NCBI GenBank assembly: GCA_012932295.1
Contig: JAAONU010000006.1
Span: forward strand, 34,521,222-34,585,221
Direction: 5' to 3'
DNA length: 64,000 bases
DNA from: Cyclina sinensis
Taxonomy: Eukaryota > Mollusca > Bivalvia > Venerida > Veneridae
The position numbers were made by a program, and so were the translations under genes. The notes below the pieces were generated by a model. That model was not told the DNA's origin and did not search any database. It worked only from the letters and a program-made list of their open reading frames with translations. Of the stretch, positions 1 to 12,324 are shown piece after piece; position 1 is the first letter of the stretch, and each line of letters begins with the position of its first letter.

Positions 1-2361
1 GTGCATTCTGTCTCTGCTTTGTGCAACTACATTTGCCAATTATCAGCTTCTTTAGGTGACAAAGGTAGTACTGTTCAATTTGATTTGCACATGTTGGCTT
101 TCAACAAAAAGTGTTTACAAACACCTTTCATTGTGAGAATTCTAGACAAAAGACAAGGTTTTCAAATCAGAAAAAAACACAAATTAAAATCATCAAATTC
201 TGAAGATACACCAGCTAAAAGACAAAAGGTGAGAAACCTAATGAAAAACAAGTCCCTGATAGGTATGGTAGATGATAGACATGTGAGTCTCAGTGACCAG
301 TCTTCGAGTTTTAGCCAGGTGTTTTCAGATGAAGCATTTACTCCAGAAATGCAAGAGACTGAATTGTTGTTTGATAAGCTTGTTTCATCTGGGCCTATTT
401 ATGTGTGTACATGCTGTACTCAGACATATTTTTCCCATTTTATGACAAATATAGAAAATCTTTCAGAGTCAAACAGGCAACATGTAGCTCAATTTTGTAC
501 ACAGTACAAAAGTGTTGGAGGCATAGAATGGATTTGCCAAACATGTCTGAATACTGCACGTAAAAAAAACATCCCAAGATTCTGGGTGAACAATGGTTTA
601 AAATTCCCATTCAAGCCAAATGAACTTGACCTTTCCAATTTAGAGGAGAGACTTGTATCTCCAAGGCTGCCATTTATGCAACTGAGGGAAATGCCCAGGG
701 GTGGTCAGTTAAATATAAAAGGGAATATTGTGAATGTCCCTGCAGATGTAAATAGTACAATAAAGACTTTGCCTAGAATGATGAATGAAAATGAGACTAT
801 TATGCTAAAACTTAAACGACGTTTATCATATAAACATCACGTTGCTTTCGAGAACATTCGGCCAAACAAAGTTTTTCAAGCTGCAAAATGGTTGGTTGCC
901 AATAGTTTGCTATTCAGAAATGAAGGCATTGTTGTTAATGAAACCTGGCTGCAACAACCACATGATATTAGTCTTCAGCAGCAGCAAGAAGACAACTCGA
1001 ATCTTGAGCAATCTGTAGTGACTGAAAATGACAGTGGAAATGGTGGTCACTGTAGTTCAAGTGATAATTGGACAGAAGATGATAGTTTTGTAAACAGGCC
1101 AACAGGTAATTTAGACACGTTTTTGCAAACATTAGACTTTCGAGAGTTCAATCAAGTGCTGTCAGTTGCACCAGGAGAAAAAAACTCGCCAATTGGTCTG
1201 TTCCAGGATTATCATTCAGAAATATTCTCATTTCCAACAATTTATTGTGGACAAAGTCGTACTGAGAATCATCAGCGCCTTGTACCATTGCATTATAGTG
1301 ACATATGCAAGTGGGAACTAAGAAATGTTGATCGTCGTGTAGCTGTTTGTGTTCCAAACATATTCTTCAAACTGAAACGCCTTCAGATAAAACAAATAAA
1401 AGACAAAGTATCTCTTGCAATAAGAAAATGCAAAGCAAATGGACAATCATACACTGCTGGTGAGATACTGACTCCTGGATTTGTTGACAAATTGACAATG
1501 CAAGATGATGGATATAAGGTTCTTCGAACTCTACGAGGATCTCCACCTTACTGGGAGGCTGCAAAAAGGGATGTTTTTGCCATGATAAGGCAGTTAGGAA
1601 TACCAACTTGGTTCTGCTCATTTTCAGCAGCAGAGACAAAATGGAAACCCTTGCTAACATGTCTTGCAAAGCTTATTGAAGGTAGGGACTTAACATCTGA
1701 TGAAGCTGAAAGTCTTTCATGGCAAGAGAAATGTAAGCTGATTAAAGCTGATCCTGTGACATGTGCTCGCTACTTTCACAATAGAGTGCAAGTTTTCATT
1801 CAAAGAGTCCTAAAGCATTCATCTTGGCCAATTGGTGAAATACTTGATTATTTCTACCGAGTTGAATTTCAGCAGCGTGGTTCACCTCACATTCACATGG
1901 TTGCTTGGGTTAAAAATGCTCCAGTTCATGGAGTCTGTTCTGATCAAGAAGTGTCTGCCTTTGTTTCCAAGTATATAGCATGCAGTAAAGATGAAACAAT
2001 TCCAGCATTGATAAATTACCAGACTCACCGTCATGCACGCACATGTAGAAAACAGGGAAAAGCAATTTGTCGTTTCAATTTTCCAATACCACCAATGCCA
2101 GAGACATTAGTGTTACATCCCATAAATGATACAGAAACCAGATCTTCTTATGAACAGATGTATGAAGGCATCATTTCATGTCTTGATGAAGTCCAAAGAG
2201 ATGGAGCAGAGATAACCTTTGAAGATTTTTTAAATAAACTTGAAGTTGATTTTGATACTTACATTCTCATAATTCGTTCAAAACTCATCAGATCCAAGGT
2301 ATTCCTAAAGCGCTCAGTCAGTGAAAGTCGCATTAACAGCTACAACAGTGTGTTGTTATGA
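1..2361 (+). pseudogene. Helentron Rep N-terminal part, 5' partial, ends at premature TGA
   Basis: This is the amino-terminal part of the Rep/helicase polyprotein, open from the first base of the window, so its true start is not visible. Cysteine pairs near residues 134-139 (VCTCC) and 178-181 (CQTC) suggest a zinc-binding region. The HUH motif is at 1888-1896 (HIH, residues 630-632) in the context SPHIHMVAW. This is the metal-binding site of the nuclease that nicks and rejoins single-stranded DNA. The frame stops at TGA 2359-2361, before the catalytic tyrosines. Downstream sequence continues in the same frame with clear homology, so this is one gene split by a nonsense codon rather than two genes. 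Confidence 0.85.
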
Positions 2362-2376
2362 TGTTGGAAAGCAAAC

Positions 2377-5300
2377 ATGGATATCCAGTTCATACTGGAC
2401 CCATACTCCTGTATTTCTTACATTGTGTCATACATTTCCAAAGGTCAGAGAGGTCTTTCCAACCTTCTCCAAGATGCTTGTCGAGAGGCTAGGGAAATGG
2501 ACAGTGATGTGAGGCAACAAGTCAGGAGAATTGGAAATCAGTTTTTGACAAGTGTGGAAATAGGTGCTCAAGAAGCTGCCTTTTTAGTGTTGCAAATGCC
2601 TTTGAGAAAGTCCACAAGGGATGTGATATATGTTGATACAAATAAACCAGACAATAGGACTTCTCTTATTAAGTCTGTGTCAAACTTGAAAGAACTCCCA
2701 GCTAATTCAAAAAATATTGAGATGGATAATGTGTTAAAGAGATATAAAAGAAGACCAAAGATTCTTGACAGTCTTTGCTATGCTGATTTTGCTTCAATGT
2801 ATGAACTGTGTAAAAAGCAAGATAAAGAATGTAATCTTGATGAAATCAGTTTTGAGGAATTGCCAGAAACAGAATATAACTTAGACCAAGATGATGATGT
2901 GGAAGACATTAAGGAAAGCAGTTCTTCTGAAGTTGTCAGATTTGCTTGTGGTACCAGGGTTAGGAAAAGACAAAGGCAAAAGGTTATTTACTGTCATGTT
3001 ACTCCAATAAATCAAGATAGAGAAGAGCACTATCGGGAAAAAATCATGCTTTACACTCACTGGCGCAATGAAGAAAATGACTTACTATGTGGGTATGAGT
3101 CTTATGAAAAATGCTACCTTGAAAAAGAAATTGAAATAAAAATGAATTGTCAAAAATATGAAAAAATGAATGAAAGCGATATAGAAAGCATTCTTGCAGA
3201 CATTGATCCTGAAAATTTGGGTGCAGTGATCAATCAAGAGGCACATCACCAAAATATGATAGATGTTGCAGAAGGCACTTCTAGATCAGCTGTACTTGGT
3301 TGCTTTGATCCAGGGTCTGAATTAAGTTCATGTGAGGATTATGACTTAGGGGATGATTTAGGAATAAGCAGAAGGCGTGTAAGCTTGGGAGAACTTCCAA
3401 CAGCAGAAGTTAATAATGAACAGTATTTGCAAAGTGTTAGGGCTCTTAACATGGAACAGAAGCAGTTCTTTTACCATATTCTTCATAAAGTTAAATGCAA
3501 GTCCTTGCCATTTTACACATTTTTGTCAGGAGGTGCAGGTTGTGGGAAGTCTGTGCTTATCATGGCAATCCATCAAGCTGTTCTTAAATTTTTAAGTCAT
3601 GTTCATGGTGAAGATCCATCAAGTATTAAAATACTGTTGTGTGCTCCTACAGGAAAAGCCGCCCATAATATTGGTGGATGTACAATACATTCTGCTTTCT
3701 GTATTCCAGCAAGTCAAGGCTTTCACTTCAAACCACTTGATATGCAGCAATTGAATACCTTGCGTTCTCGTTTCCATGATTTGAAAATTGTTATTATAGA
3801 TGAGATTTCTATGGTGGGCAGAGGCATGCTGAATTTCATAAACCTGAGATTACAGGAAATCAAAGGTTGTACAAAGCCTTTTGGAGGTGTGAGCATCCTT
3901 GCTGTGGGTGATTTGTATCAATTGAAACCAGTGCTAGATTCATGGGTGTTTTCTCAAGTGTACAGAAAACCAGAACTCCAGTGCATTGCTTCAAACTTGT
4001 GGATTGATCTGTTTGATTTCTTTGAGCTAACTGAAGTTATGAGACAAAAGGATGATCTTGAATATGCTCTTCTTCTAAACAGGTTACGAGAAGGAAAACA
4101 TACTGAGGCTGATTTAGCAGTATTAGAAAAAAGGAAGGTTGAAAATTTGGTCAACAGCAATGAAAGATTGAAAGAATTCCCTCATTTGTTCTGTAGAAGA
4201 GTTGATGTCCATACACACAATATGAATATTCTCTCAAATATCGAGATGTGCCATAGGATGGAAATAGAAGCAATTGATACAGTATCTGGTAATGTAAGTC
4301 AGTCAATGATTGATGCTATTTTGTTAAGGTTACCTGAAGATCCAAGCAAAACAATGGGTTTACAGAAGCATTTAATTCTTGGGATTGGTCTTCCAGTAGA
4401 ACTCTGCTTAAATTTAGACACGGAAGATGGTTTGACTAATGGTGCTTCATGTATAGTTAGAAAGTTTGACCTAAGGGTAGAAAATTCATCCAGATGTAGC
4501 ATAGTTTGGGTTGAATTTAACAGTGCTTGCATTGGGAAAAAATGGCGTTTAAAGTACAAGCATCTTTACAAAGATGACATCTCCTTATGTTGGACTCCAG
4601 TTCTTGAAACATGTAGACAATTTACTTATCAGTATGGAAAAACGTACTTCATTGTGCGTCGTCAGTTCCCTCTTTACTTGGCCTCAGGTAAAACAATTCA
4701 TAAAGCACAAGGATCTACAATTCAAGAAGCAGTTATGCATTTCGGACAAAAAAGAATTGACCATATTCATTATGTTGGTCTCAGTAGGGTGACCAGTCTG
4801 TCTGGTGTACACATCATGGAACTTAACTCTTCAAAAATAAGCGTTTCAGTTGATGTTGAAGCTGAAATGGAAAGACTGAGAAATACAAGGAGAATAGTGA
4901 ACAGTATATATGACATGTCTTATACTGATAGTAGTGTGATCAAGGTTGGATTTCAGAATTGTAGATCATTGAGAAAACACATTTCTGAAATAAAGCAGGA
5001 ACATAACTTGTTAAATGCTGATGTTCTTGGTTTTGTTGAGACAAGACGCCCACTTGGTGACGAGTATGAAATTGCAGGTTTCAGGCATTTAACATCTACT
5101 TTTGAGCAGTCAGCTCATGGAATAGACATTTATATCAAAAGAAATGTCAGTGTCAGTCAGTATGTTTGCTTTACCTGTGCTGAAGTAGAATGTGCTTTGG
5201 TATGTGTGAATGAACAAGTAATTGTTGGTTTCCTTTACTGTCCTCCAAAGTCATCCACTTTCTCAAATTTTGCTGTTTTCTTGTCTTCTTTTGCCTCTTT

Positions 5301-5577
5301 AATTTCTAGAGAGTACAGCATGTATGACAAGAATGTGATACTGATGGGTGACTTTAATTTTGAATGTGAAAGAAACAAACCAATAACAAAACTGTTTTAT
5401 GAAAAACTCACTTTGAAACAACTGCTAAATGCAGCAACTACTGATTATGGAAGTTCCTTAGATCACATTTATTGCAGTCTACATGCAGATCTTCTAAAAA
5501 CTTATGGAACTTTGGAGTCTTACTATTCTGACCATAAGCCAGTATACATTGTTTTCAGTAAGAGATCTACTAATTAA
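2377..5577 (+). pseudogene. Helentron Rep C-terminal part: catalytic tyrosines, PIF1 helicase and EEP endonuclease
   Basis: This continues the frame of the preceding part; the ATG at 2377 is probably an internal methionine, since the five codons after the TGA also fit the family. Residues 15 and 19 (SYIVSYISK) match the two-tyrosine motif of Helitron Rep. The helicase follows: Walker A GGAGCGKSV near residue 387, Walker B IVIIDEIS near 472, GDLYQLKP near 512, and GKTIHKAQGST with VGLSRV near 770-805. The EEP domain fills roughly residues 853-1064, with VGFQNCRSL, FVETR, MGDFNFE, SSLDHIYC and SDHKPV. No further stop or frameshift was seen over 1066 codons, so decay is slight. Confidence 0.85.
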
Positions 5578-6394
5578 TAGCTCTGCATAATTTTTTTGAT
5601 GTTTGGAAGCAGGATTTAAATTTAAAGATTGTTAAAGATAAAGTTACCTCTCCAACACTTGGGTTTAAGAAAAGATTTAAACATAAAATCAGCTTAATGA
5701 AAAGATAGCCATTTTACAGTTTGGTAATAACTGATCATTACTGGGCTACCTCTTAAAGTTTGAGATAATTTTGAATTGCTTCCTACATTTTGTAGTTAAA
5801 TTGTCAAACAAGATAACCTGATCCATACTTTTATCCTTTAATATGTTATACAGTTACATGTTTAATCCTGAATACAGTATTACCTTGTTCCTCAGGGCAC
5901 ATCATGTTTTGTTTGGTAACCCTAAATATGGCACCAGTTAGTATGGCTGTGCTCTCAAATATCTCGATATTCATAACATTTGAACCACAGAACTTACTAA
6001 GAAAAAAAAAAAGACTCTGAAATTATAGAACAATAATGGACTTTGAAATCAGGATCGGGTTAATGTGTCTGAGTAATAAAACACTTATTATTTTACTCTT
6101 TTTACAGATGAACATCATGCAGGTACTGGCACAAGGGTCTTGATGGGAGTAATAGGCAGTCTCTGACAGTGGCAGTATGTGCCAGAGCCACATGCCGTAA
6201 GTTATTTCTGCTTCTACTGTGCCCCTTGCAAATGCATTTAGCTCATTAGTTAAACAAAGGGTCAGTATGAAGGGTAAAACCATCCAGGTATGTTGTAAAG
6301 GGTGAAACAACTCAGTAGAATTTCTCATGTTTAATATGTCTTTCTTCTAAAACCATAGTTATCATGCAAAGTTACATTGATGACATTCAATACA

Positions 6395-6475
6395 AGAGCA
6401 GGATTCGAACTCGTATCTCCCACATGACAGTCCAACGCTCTAACCACTGAGCCAAAAAATTGATTCACTGACGCA
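6395..6475 (-). repeat. tRNA-derived SINE head, copy 1
   Basis: Read on the minus strand, this has an A-box-like TGGCTCAGTGGTTAG (plus 6440-6454) followed by a B-box-like GAGTTCGAATCC (plus 6401-6412). The spacing is that of a tRNA. The ends do not pair as an acceptor stem, so this is a tRNA-derived repeat rather than a functional tRNA. A closely similar copy lies about 330 bp to the right. Confidence 0.6.
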
Positions 6476-6724
6476 TTTGTAAGAACTTTTGTTTATACAA
6501 TTATCAATGGTTAATTGTATGCACTAGACCGTAACACATCTCCTCTTGAGAAAGTCATCATTTATGATGACGAATGGTGTTGTGTATTTTTTAGATCAAT
6601 GGATTAGTCAAAAATCGAACGATTCTGTTTTAAAATCAATTTTTATAACTTAGTATAGGACAGCCCCCATCTTACGAACATAAAAGTCTGTAACAGAAAG
6701 ATGCAATGCATCAGAGAATACACA

Positions 6725-6935
6725 ACCAAGAGCGGGATTCGAACTCCAATCTCCCATGTGACAGTCAAACGCTCTAACCACTGAGCCAAATAATCGATTC
6801 ACTGACACAGTTGTCAGAGGTTGTTTTAAACAATTAAGGAAGGTGTGCACTAGACCATAACAAGATTAACCGCCTGCCTGATATGACCAAAAAGTTGCTG
6901 AATGTTACATGGGCATTTATCATAAAACAAACCTA
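6725..6935. repeat. tRNA-derived SINE head, copy 2, with a SINE-type tail
   Basis: The tRNA-like part is on the minus strand (B box at plus 6733-6746, A box at 6774-6788) and is nearly identical to the copy at 6395. To its right, at about 6868-6935, is a + strand segment with CTGATATGACCAAAAA and an AAAACAAACC end. It resembles the 3' domain of the SINE at 53142-53337. Head and tail therefore point in opposite directions. Confidence 0.5.
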
Positions 6936-7824
6936 AAAATAATTATAATTGATACGTATTTAAATGAAATTTCCTTGAAAACAATTTACTTTGCAGAATT
7001 TTTGCAAAACATTGTTACCTAACAAAATTAGTGCCATCAATGTCTTAGATTTAAAACAATGCTTTCTTAATGTCTCATAACAGTGATCTTTGCATTTTAT
7101 TTCAAATTTATCTTTACAATGAATACATACTCAAGATAACTTGACATTAACCCAGCGGTTAAGAATTAGGCAGTAGGTAACAAGATGATTTATTTATGAT
7201 TCCAGGATGTTTAATTTACATTTCTGGGCCTACTCACACTTTTTTTTGTAATTTTCAGGAGTATGAAGCAAGTATGAAGCAGACTTGGCAGAGGAGGGAG
7301 TACACTGTAAATGTAGTTGGAAACAGTCTGGAAGATGGTACAGGCAGAGTTATTACTGCAAGATGAGGTGTCATTTTATTGCCAGCCTATCTTCTTGTCA
7401 TTGCTTCTGGTTATAATAAATTTTGCAGACTAAACAGAAAATCCTTTGTAGAAAATGAAAAGGGACCAGTTCAACTTGAGATCAAAAAGCAGGACAGTGA
7501 AGTTTTGGAAGTTGACGTTGCTGGAACTTGAAGTATTATGTATAATGCCTCAAATCTCAAGAACTTTATACAGTAGGAAGACAAATGTATTAGTTTATTT
7601 TTAGTGATAAATTGTTTACGAAATAAAAAAATGAATGTTTCTGGTCTCCTTGGCAACTTTGGGTAAATATTTTTTTTTTCATTTCTTGTTACTTCTAATT
7701 TTTTTGAGAAAACATAAAATTAAAACAGCAGGTTTCTGTTGAGGTTGGGGTGTAAAAAGATCTGTTACTTGTGGCCACCAAAAACACAGTTCCTTGCCAA
7801 ATTATTGATCTCAACCATTTTCAT

Positions 7825-7858
7825 TTGTGTGTGTGTGTGTGTGTGGTGTGTGTGTGTG
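7825..7858. repeat. (GT)n microsatellite
   Basis: A run of GT dinucleotides with one interruption (GTGG) in the middle. Confidence 0.95.
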
Positions 7859-9806
7859 AAAGTGTGCTTTATGTTTTATTTTTGTTAAATTACATCTAAT
7901 TAACAAAAAAGTTTTTCTTTGCTTTTTTGCTACATATGTGATCAAAATTACTGCAAGTTCAAAGTGAGCTAATGTGTCAGTCACCTGAAAGTTTGATATG
8001 AAAATGTTTTTTTATTTTTGTTACTTAATTTTACATAGAAATTTGTATTGTTGTGTCACTTTAAAGAAGTGAAATTTGTTACTCTAGTTGGTTAACCATG
8101 AGTCTGTTTTGGCAGACAAAGGTTTGACTGTAATCAGTAGATATAGAGAGATGTAAAGGCTAGATTACATTTTTTGTGCTATGACCTGTCGGTGTGGTTA
8201 AAAAGTAAAGGGGGTTGATATAAAAATGTAGACCTTGAACAGCAAATTTATATGCAATCAGTTATTTGAAATCCTGCAGACTTCTATCTGTGAAACCAAT
8301 GTTTTTGTTATCATGACCATTTTTAAAATCAGTATCCTTGTTAACATTTTACAAGATATTTATCATTGATAGATGAAAATTTTGAAGATCATGATGGCAT
8401 GTCTGAGTATTAAATTGTGTGATATTCAGTCTCAGAATTTGCTCATATATTTTAAATCACATGAAGATATACTTAACTTTGACAATGTGTTTCATTACTC
8501 TAATTTCTTTGCAATAAGTGCTTATCTTTATTGCTATAGATTTATCTTGTTTATTGTTCTTGAAACATGTACCAAGTTTTGAAGTACATGTTTATTTATT
8601 TTATTGTTTTTCTATAACACAAGAGATGATGTAAGATAAAAACTGAAATTATATAGTGATTGATCTGTGATCTTTTTCAGTAGCTTTTAAGGTATGAAGA
8701 ATAGAATCTAAATCTCTTCCTAGTCTATTTATAAATTTTGTTCTGACCATGTGGCTGACATCTGAACAGTATGATGTTATATCTTTAATATATTGGCTTG
8801 AAGTAAACAGATGAAAATTCAGCAGTGATAAAACAGAAATTCCTTGTGTAAAAATGACGGTTAATTCTTAAAGCTGTCCATCGTTAATCTGTAAAGCAAT
8901 GTGACTGTGATCTTATTTGCAACCATCATCAAATGATGCAAAATTAAGTGTAGTTAAAATGATTACCACAACATTATGGTATATCTTTCTCAGATCGAAA
9001 ACCTAAATTTCTTTTAAAAAATACCTTGAAACATAACTTAAATCACATAAACCTACATTTGATAAGTACTGTGAAGTGGGGAATTTTCATATTAGAAAAG
9101 TTAAATGTTCATAAATTGACAATCTTTGGATGTTTGGTTATTATGATTTGTTTTGAAGGTTTTGCTTATAAAGAAATCTCAAGACATTAACAATAAATCA
9201 TCTTGTAACAATGAAACAGTTTAAAGAGGTTAAAAAGGTTAATCTAAGCTAGTGCTTTATATATATTGTCCTTCGTTTGAAGAATCAAAGTAAGTGAAAA
9301 CTTTTTTGTTGTTTTTACAGTTCTTCTTACTTTTTTAACCTGTAATAATCTTACTTATTACTGTTGATACATTTGTTCAGAAGCTTACACCACTGTTGTT
9401 ATACTACTCTGGTCTAAAATAAATGTTATATTGATCTTTTGTTCTTGCTTGTTTTCAGATCTCTTCTTTTAGCTACATTACAAATGCTTAGAGGAGAAAA
9501 ATTAAAAGCAAAGTAAGTCAAAGTAGCCAAAGCAAACAAAATTCTATGTATTAATAATTCCCCAGTTACACCCCTTCGACTGTAGTCATTAATGAGTTAA
9601 TTTACTTGCGTGTGCACTCGAGCTTTTTAACATTCTGAAAAAATAGCTATAGCTCCTAAATAATGATGGGGTCTTGCCTCTTCAAAATACAGGGTGTGTC
9701 TACAAATTTCAATGATGTTTCTTCAAGGCTTTTAAGGATTTTCTAAAAAAGAAGACATATCTTGTGGGACAAAACTGTAACTCACATATTTATCAGAGGT
9801 AGTTAC

Positions 9807-10292
9807 GCTCCCCGAAGAGCGAGCATATAGTTGCCGCTTTAGTTAGATCTCATTAAGGACCAGTGCAGTGCGCAAAAACCATAACTCTTGCTTTATTAAT
9901 ATTTGAGTTATTGCCCTTTGAAATTTCTCACACTTATCTTTTGTCGGGGGCATATTTCACGAAGTATAAGAGTTATTAACTTGAAACTTTATAAGTAGTT
10001 AGATCTCATTGATGAGCAGTGCAGTGCACAAGAACCATTACTCTTAATTTATTAATTTTTAAGTTATTTCCTTTTGAAATTTCTCATACTTATTTTTTGT
10101 CCGGTGCATATCTCACAAAGTATGAGTTATTAACATGAAACTTTATTGGTAGATAGATCTCTATGAGGAGAAGTGCAGCGTGCAAGAACCGTAACTCTTT
10201 TTTGCACAGTTTAGGAGTTATTGCCCTTTGTTATTTTTCATACATACATATTAAACAATAGCCCTTTTGGAATTGGCATTTATTCGGGGAGC
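9807..10292. mobile_element. Pearl-like non-autonomous element with 154-156-bp internal repeats
   Basis: A perfect 10-bp inverted pair bounds the segment: GCTCCCCGAA at 9807-9816 and TTCGGGGAGC at 10283-10292. Inside are about 2.7 diverged tandem copies of a 154-156-bp unit, anchored by AGTTAGATCTCATT at 9841, its counterpart at 9997, and AGATAGATCTCTAT at 10151. Short inverted ends around a core of roughly 160-bp tandem repeats is the architecture of pearl elements known from oysters. Those are regarded as Helentron-associated non-autonomous elements. It has no coding capacity. Confidence 0.55.
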
Positions 10293-10774
10293 ATCCATTG
10301 GTTCTACCGATTTTGTTTTTACTTTTGCACTGGTGATGATCTTGATGGAAAGGATAGGTGCAACGTTTCAATTCTGACCTTAAAGTTCAAAGTATAAGCT
10401 CATTGAAATTGTGAGAAAGAATAAGGTCTCTTGCACTTGGGAGTGCTGTTCATTCAAGACTGTAATGATTATTTTTTAAGTCGTAGTTCTCTAAAGTAAG
10501 ATGGAGACTTGTGTGCATCTTGACAACTTCCATGTCTGCAAAGTTTTGATTCTGTAATTTCAAGTTTTTAAGGTACTTAAGCTTCGGAAAAGTGACGTAG
10601 TGTGAGTTTATTAAAATCAATACTATTGAAACACGACCAGAACATTACAAACATATTGTGAAGGATTGTTTTGGTTATGAAAATCTTCATTCTTCGCCCC
10701 CCCCCCCCCATCAGTACTTGCAGTGCTTTGATTATTAAACGGCTCCCCTCTTGAAAATCAAAAGTAACTATTAC

Positions 10775-12289
10775 CTGGCAGCGACGCCTCGTAAGCGACC
10801 CCGATAACACAAACTGTATTTTTGACGGCACCGGCAACCCCGGCACAATTTGTACCATGTCTGAAACATTAAGCATTTGATACACATAAACACTGAATAT
10901 TGGCACATTTTAATCTCCATTTCAATTAAAGGAGAATTTACCCATGATATATTTAATAAAATTATTTTTCTGTTTGTTTGTTTTGTTTTGGGTTTTTTTT
11001 TTTTTGCTACATATGTTGCTTTCAGTGTGGTTTTTGTATGAAATACTTCATTTGTTAACATATAGCACATAGCAATACAAGGATACAGGTACTTTCTACC
11101 TTGATCCGGAAAACCGCGAAAACAATTGCCAATTTCGACACCGAGTTATTCTATTGCAAGATAAAAAGGCAATGCACACTTTTAAAAGTCAGCAAATATT
11201 AAGCAAACTCACCCATCTGATACACTCTTATGAGACGGGTCTTGCTGGTTGTTGATATAGTCGTAACTCAGTGCGGAATTCTGAAAGGTAGAAGAATTGA
11301 AACGTATATAAAATGTATATAAATTGTTGAACGTATCTATATGTTGAAAATATTTTCTTTTCCAAAGAAAGAAAAAATGAAAGCCTTTCTTGCATGCATC
11401 ACTTTTACGTTTTTTATGACTCATTTAGCATGATCATTTTTGTAAAGTTAACATTTTTGAAGCAAATGATAATATATTGGTTTGGTTTTACAATGCAAAA
11501 TCTATATCTTTCTTATTTAATTGTGTTCCTTATACTCAGGAATTTTGTATTTGTAGATCTGTTCACCTTTTGCAGCCAGTCATTGAAATAATCACATGAC
11601 TTTTTTAGAATGCAGACGCGAAATCCTGGATATATGATACGGCATAGCACCTCATGTAAATACTACATATAAAGTTACATTTGATTAATTTCAATACGAA
11701 TTATTTCGTAAGGACAAAATGTTATTTTTTAAAGATTTTTGGCATGAAAAATAAATCTGAAAACAAATACATTGGAAAGATAGATACAACATGAAAATTT
11801 TTCTAGGCTTACATAATTACTGGCTAGATCCGAATGATCTGTATCAATACCATCGTCCACTATGGCGATTGTGACGCCACTTCCGGTAAAACCTTTGTCC
11901 CACGAATTGTAAACGTTCATACTGGGGCTTTGACTGGTTTGCTAGAATATAAAATGGAATTGTAATAAATAATATGCTTATAAAACAATAAAAATAATAA
12001 TATTTTACATAAACTTATTAGAAGTGATCGATTAATAGCAACTGCACATCAGTAATAAAGTATATATAAAATAAACAGTTTATTATGCCCTTAGTTTAAA
12101 CATAGTTTTTTATCAATAAATAATAACTATAATTTTCACATCTCTACAACAATAACACTATGATTAATAGGATTGGAACGAAAGAATTAAATCTTATTAA
12201 GTTCCTCTTGCATTTTTATGTATGGTTCACTTTTGAATATATGATTACTTAACAATACAAAGTTATTCCAATAAGCAGATCTTAAGAGC

Positions 12290-12324
<35 letters not shown>

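Larger units (their letters stand above)
1..5577 (+). mobile_element. Helentron-type rolling-circle transposon, coding part, left edge cut
   Basis: One reading frame runs from the left edge to 5577, broken only by a TGA at 2359-2361. In order it encodes cysteine-rich N-terminal sequence, an HUH replication nuclease, a PIF1-type helicase and an endonuclease/exonuclease/phosphatase (EEP) domain. Fusion of Rep and helicase defines Helitrons, and a C-terminal EEP domain marks the Helentron/Helitron2 branch. The 5' end lies outside the window. I could not fix the 3' terminus, which must lie right of 5577; no convincing terminal hairpin was identified by eye. Confidence 0.88.
5578..9806. other. Non-coding stretch with SINE remnants, exon-like fragments and a GT microsatellite
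   Basis: No open frame with recognisable homology was found. The stretch contains two tRNA-like SINE heads (6395-6475 and 6725-6800), a (GT)n tract at 7825-7858, and three short segments on the + strand flanked by good splice-like signals (see findings). Part of the left end may still belong to the Helentron 3' region. Confidence 0.6.
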
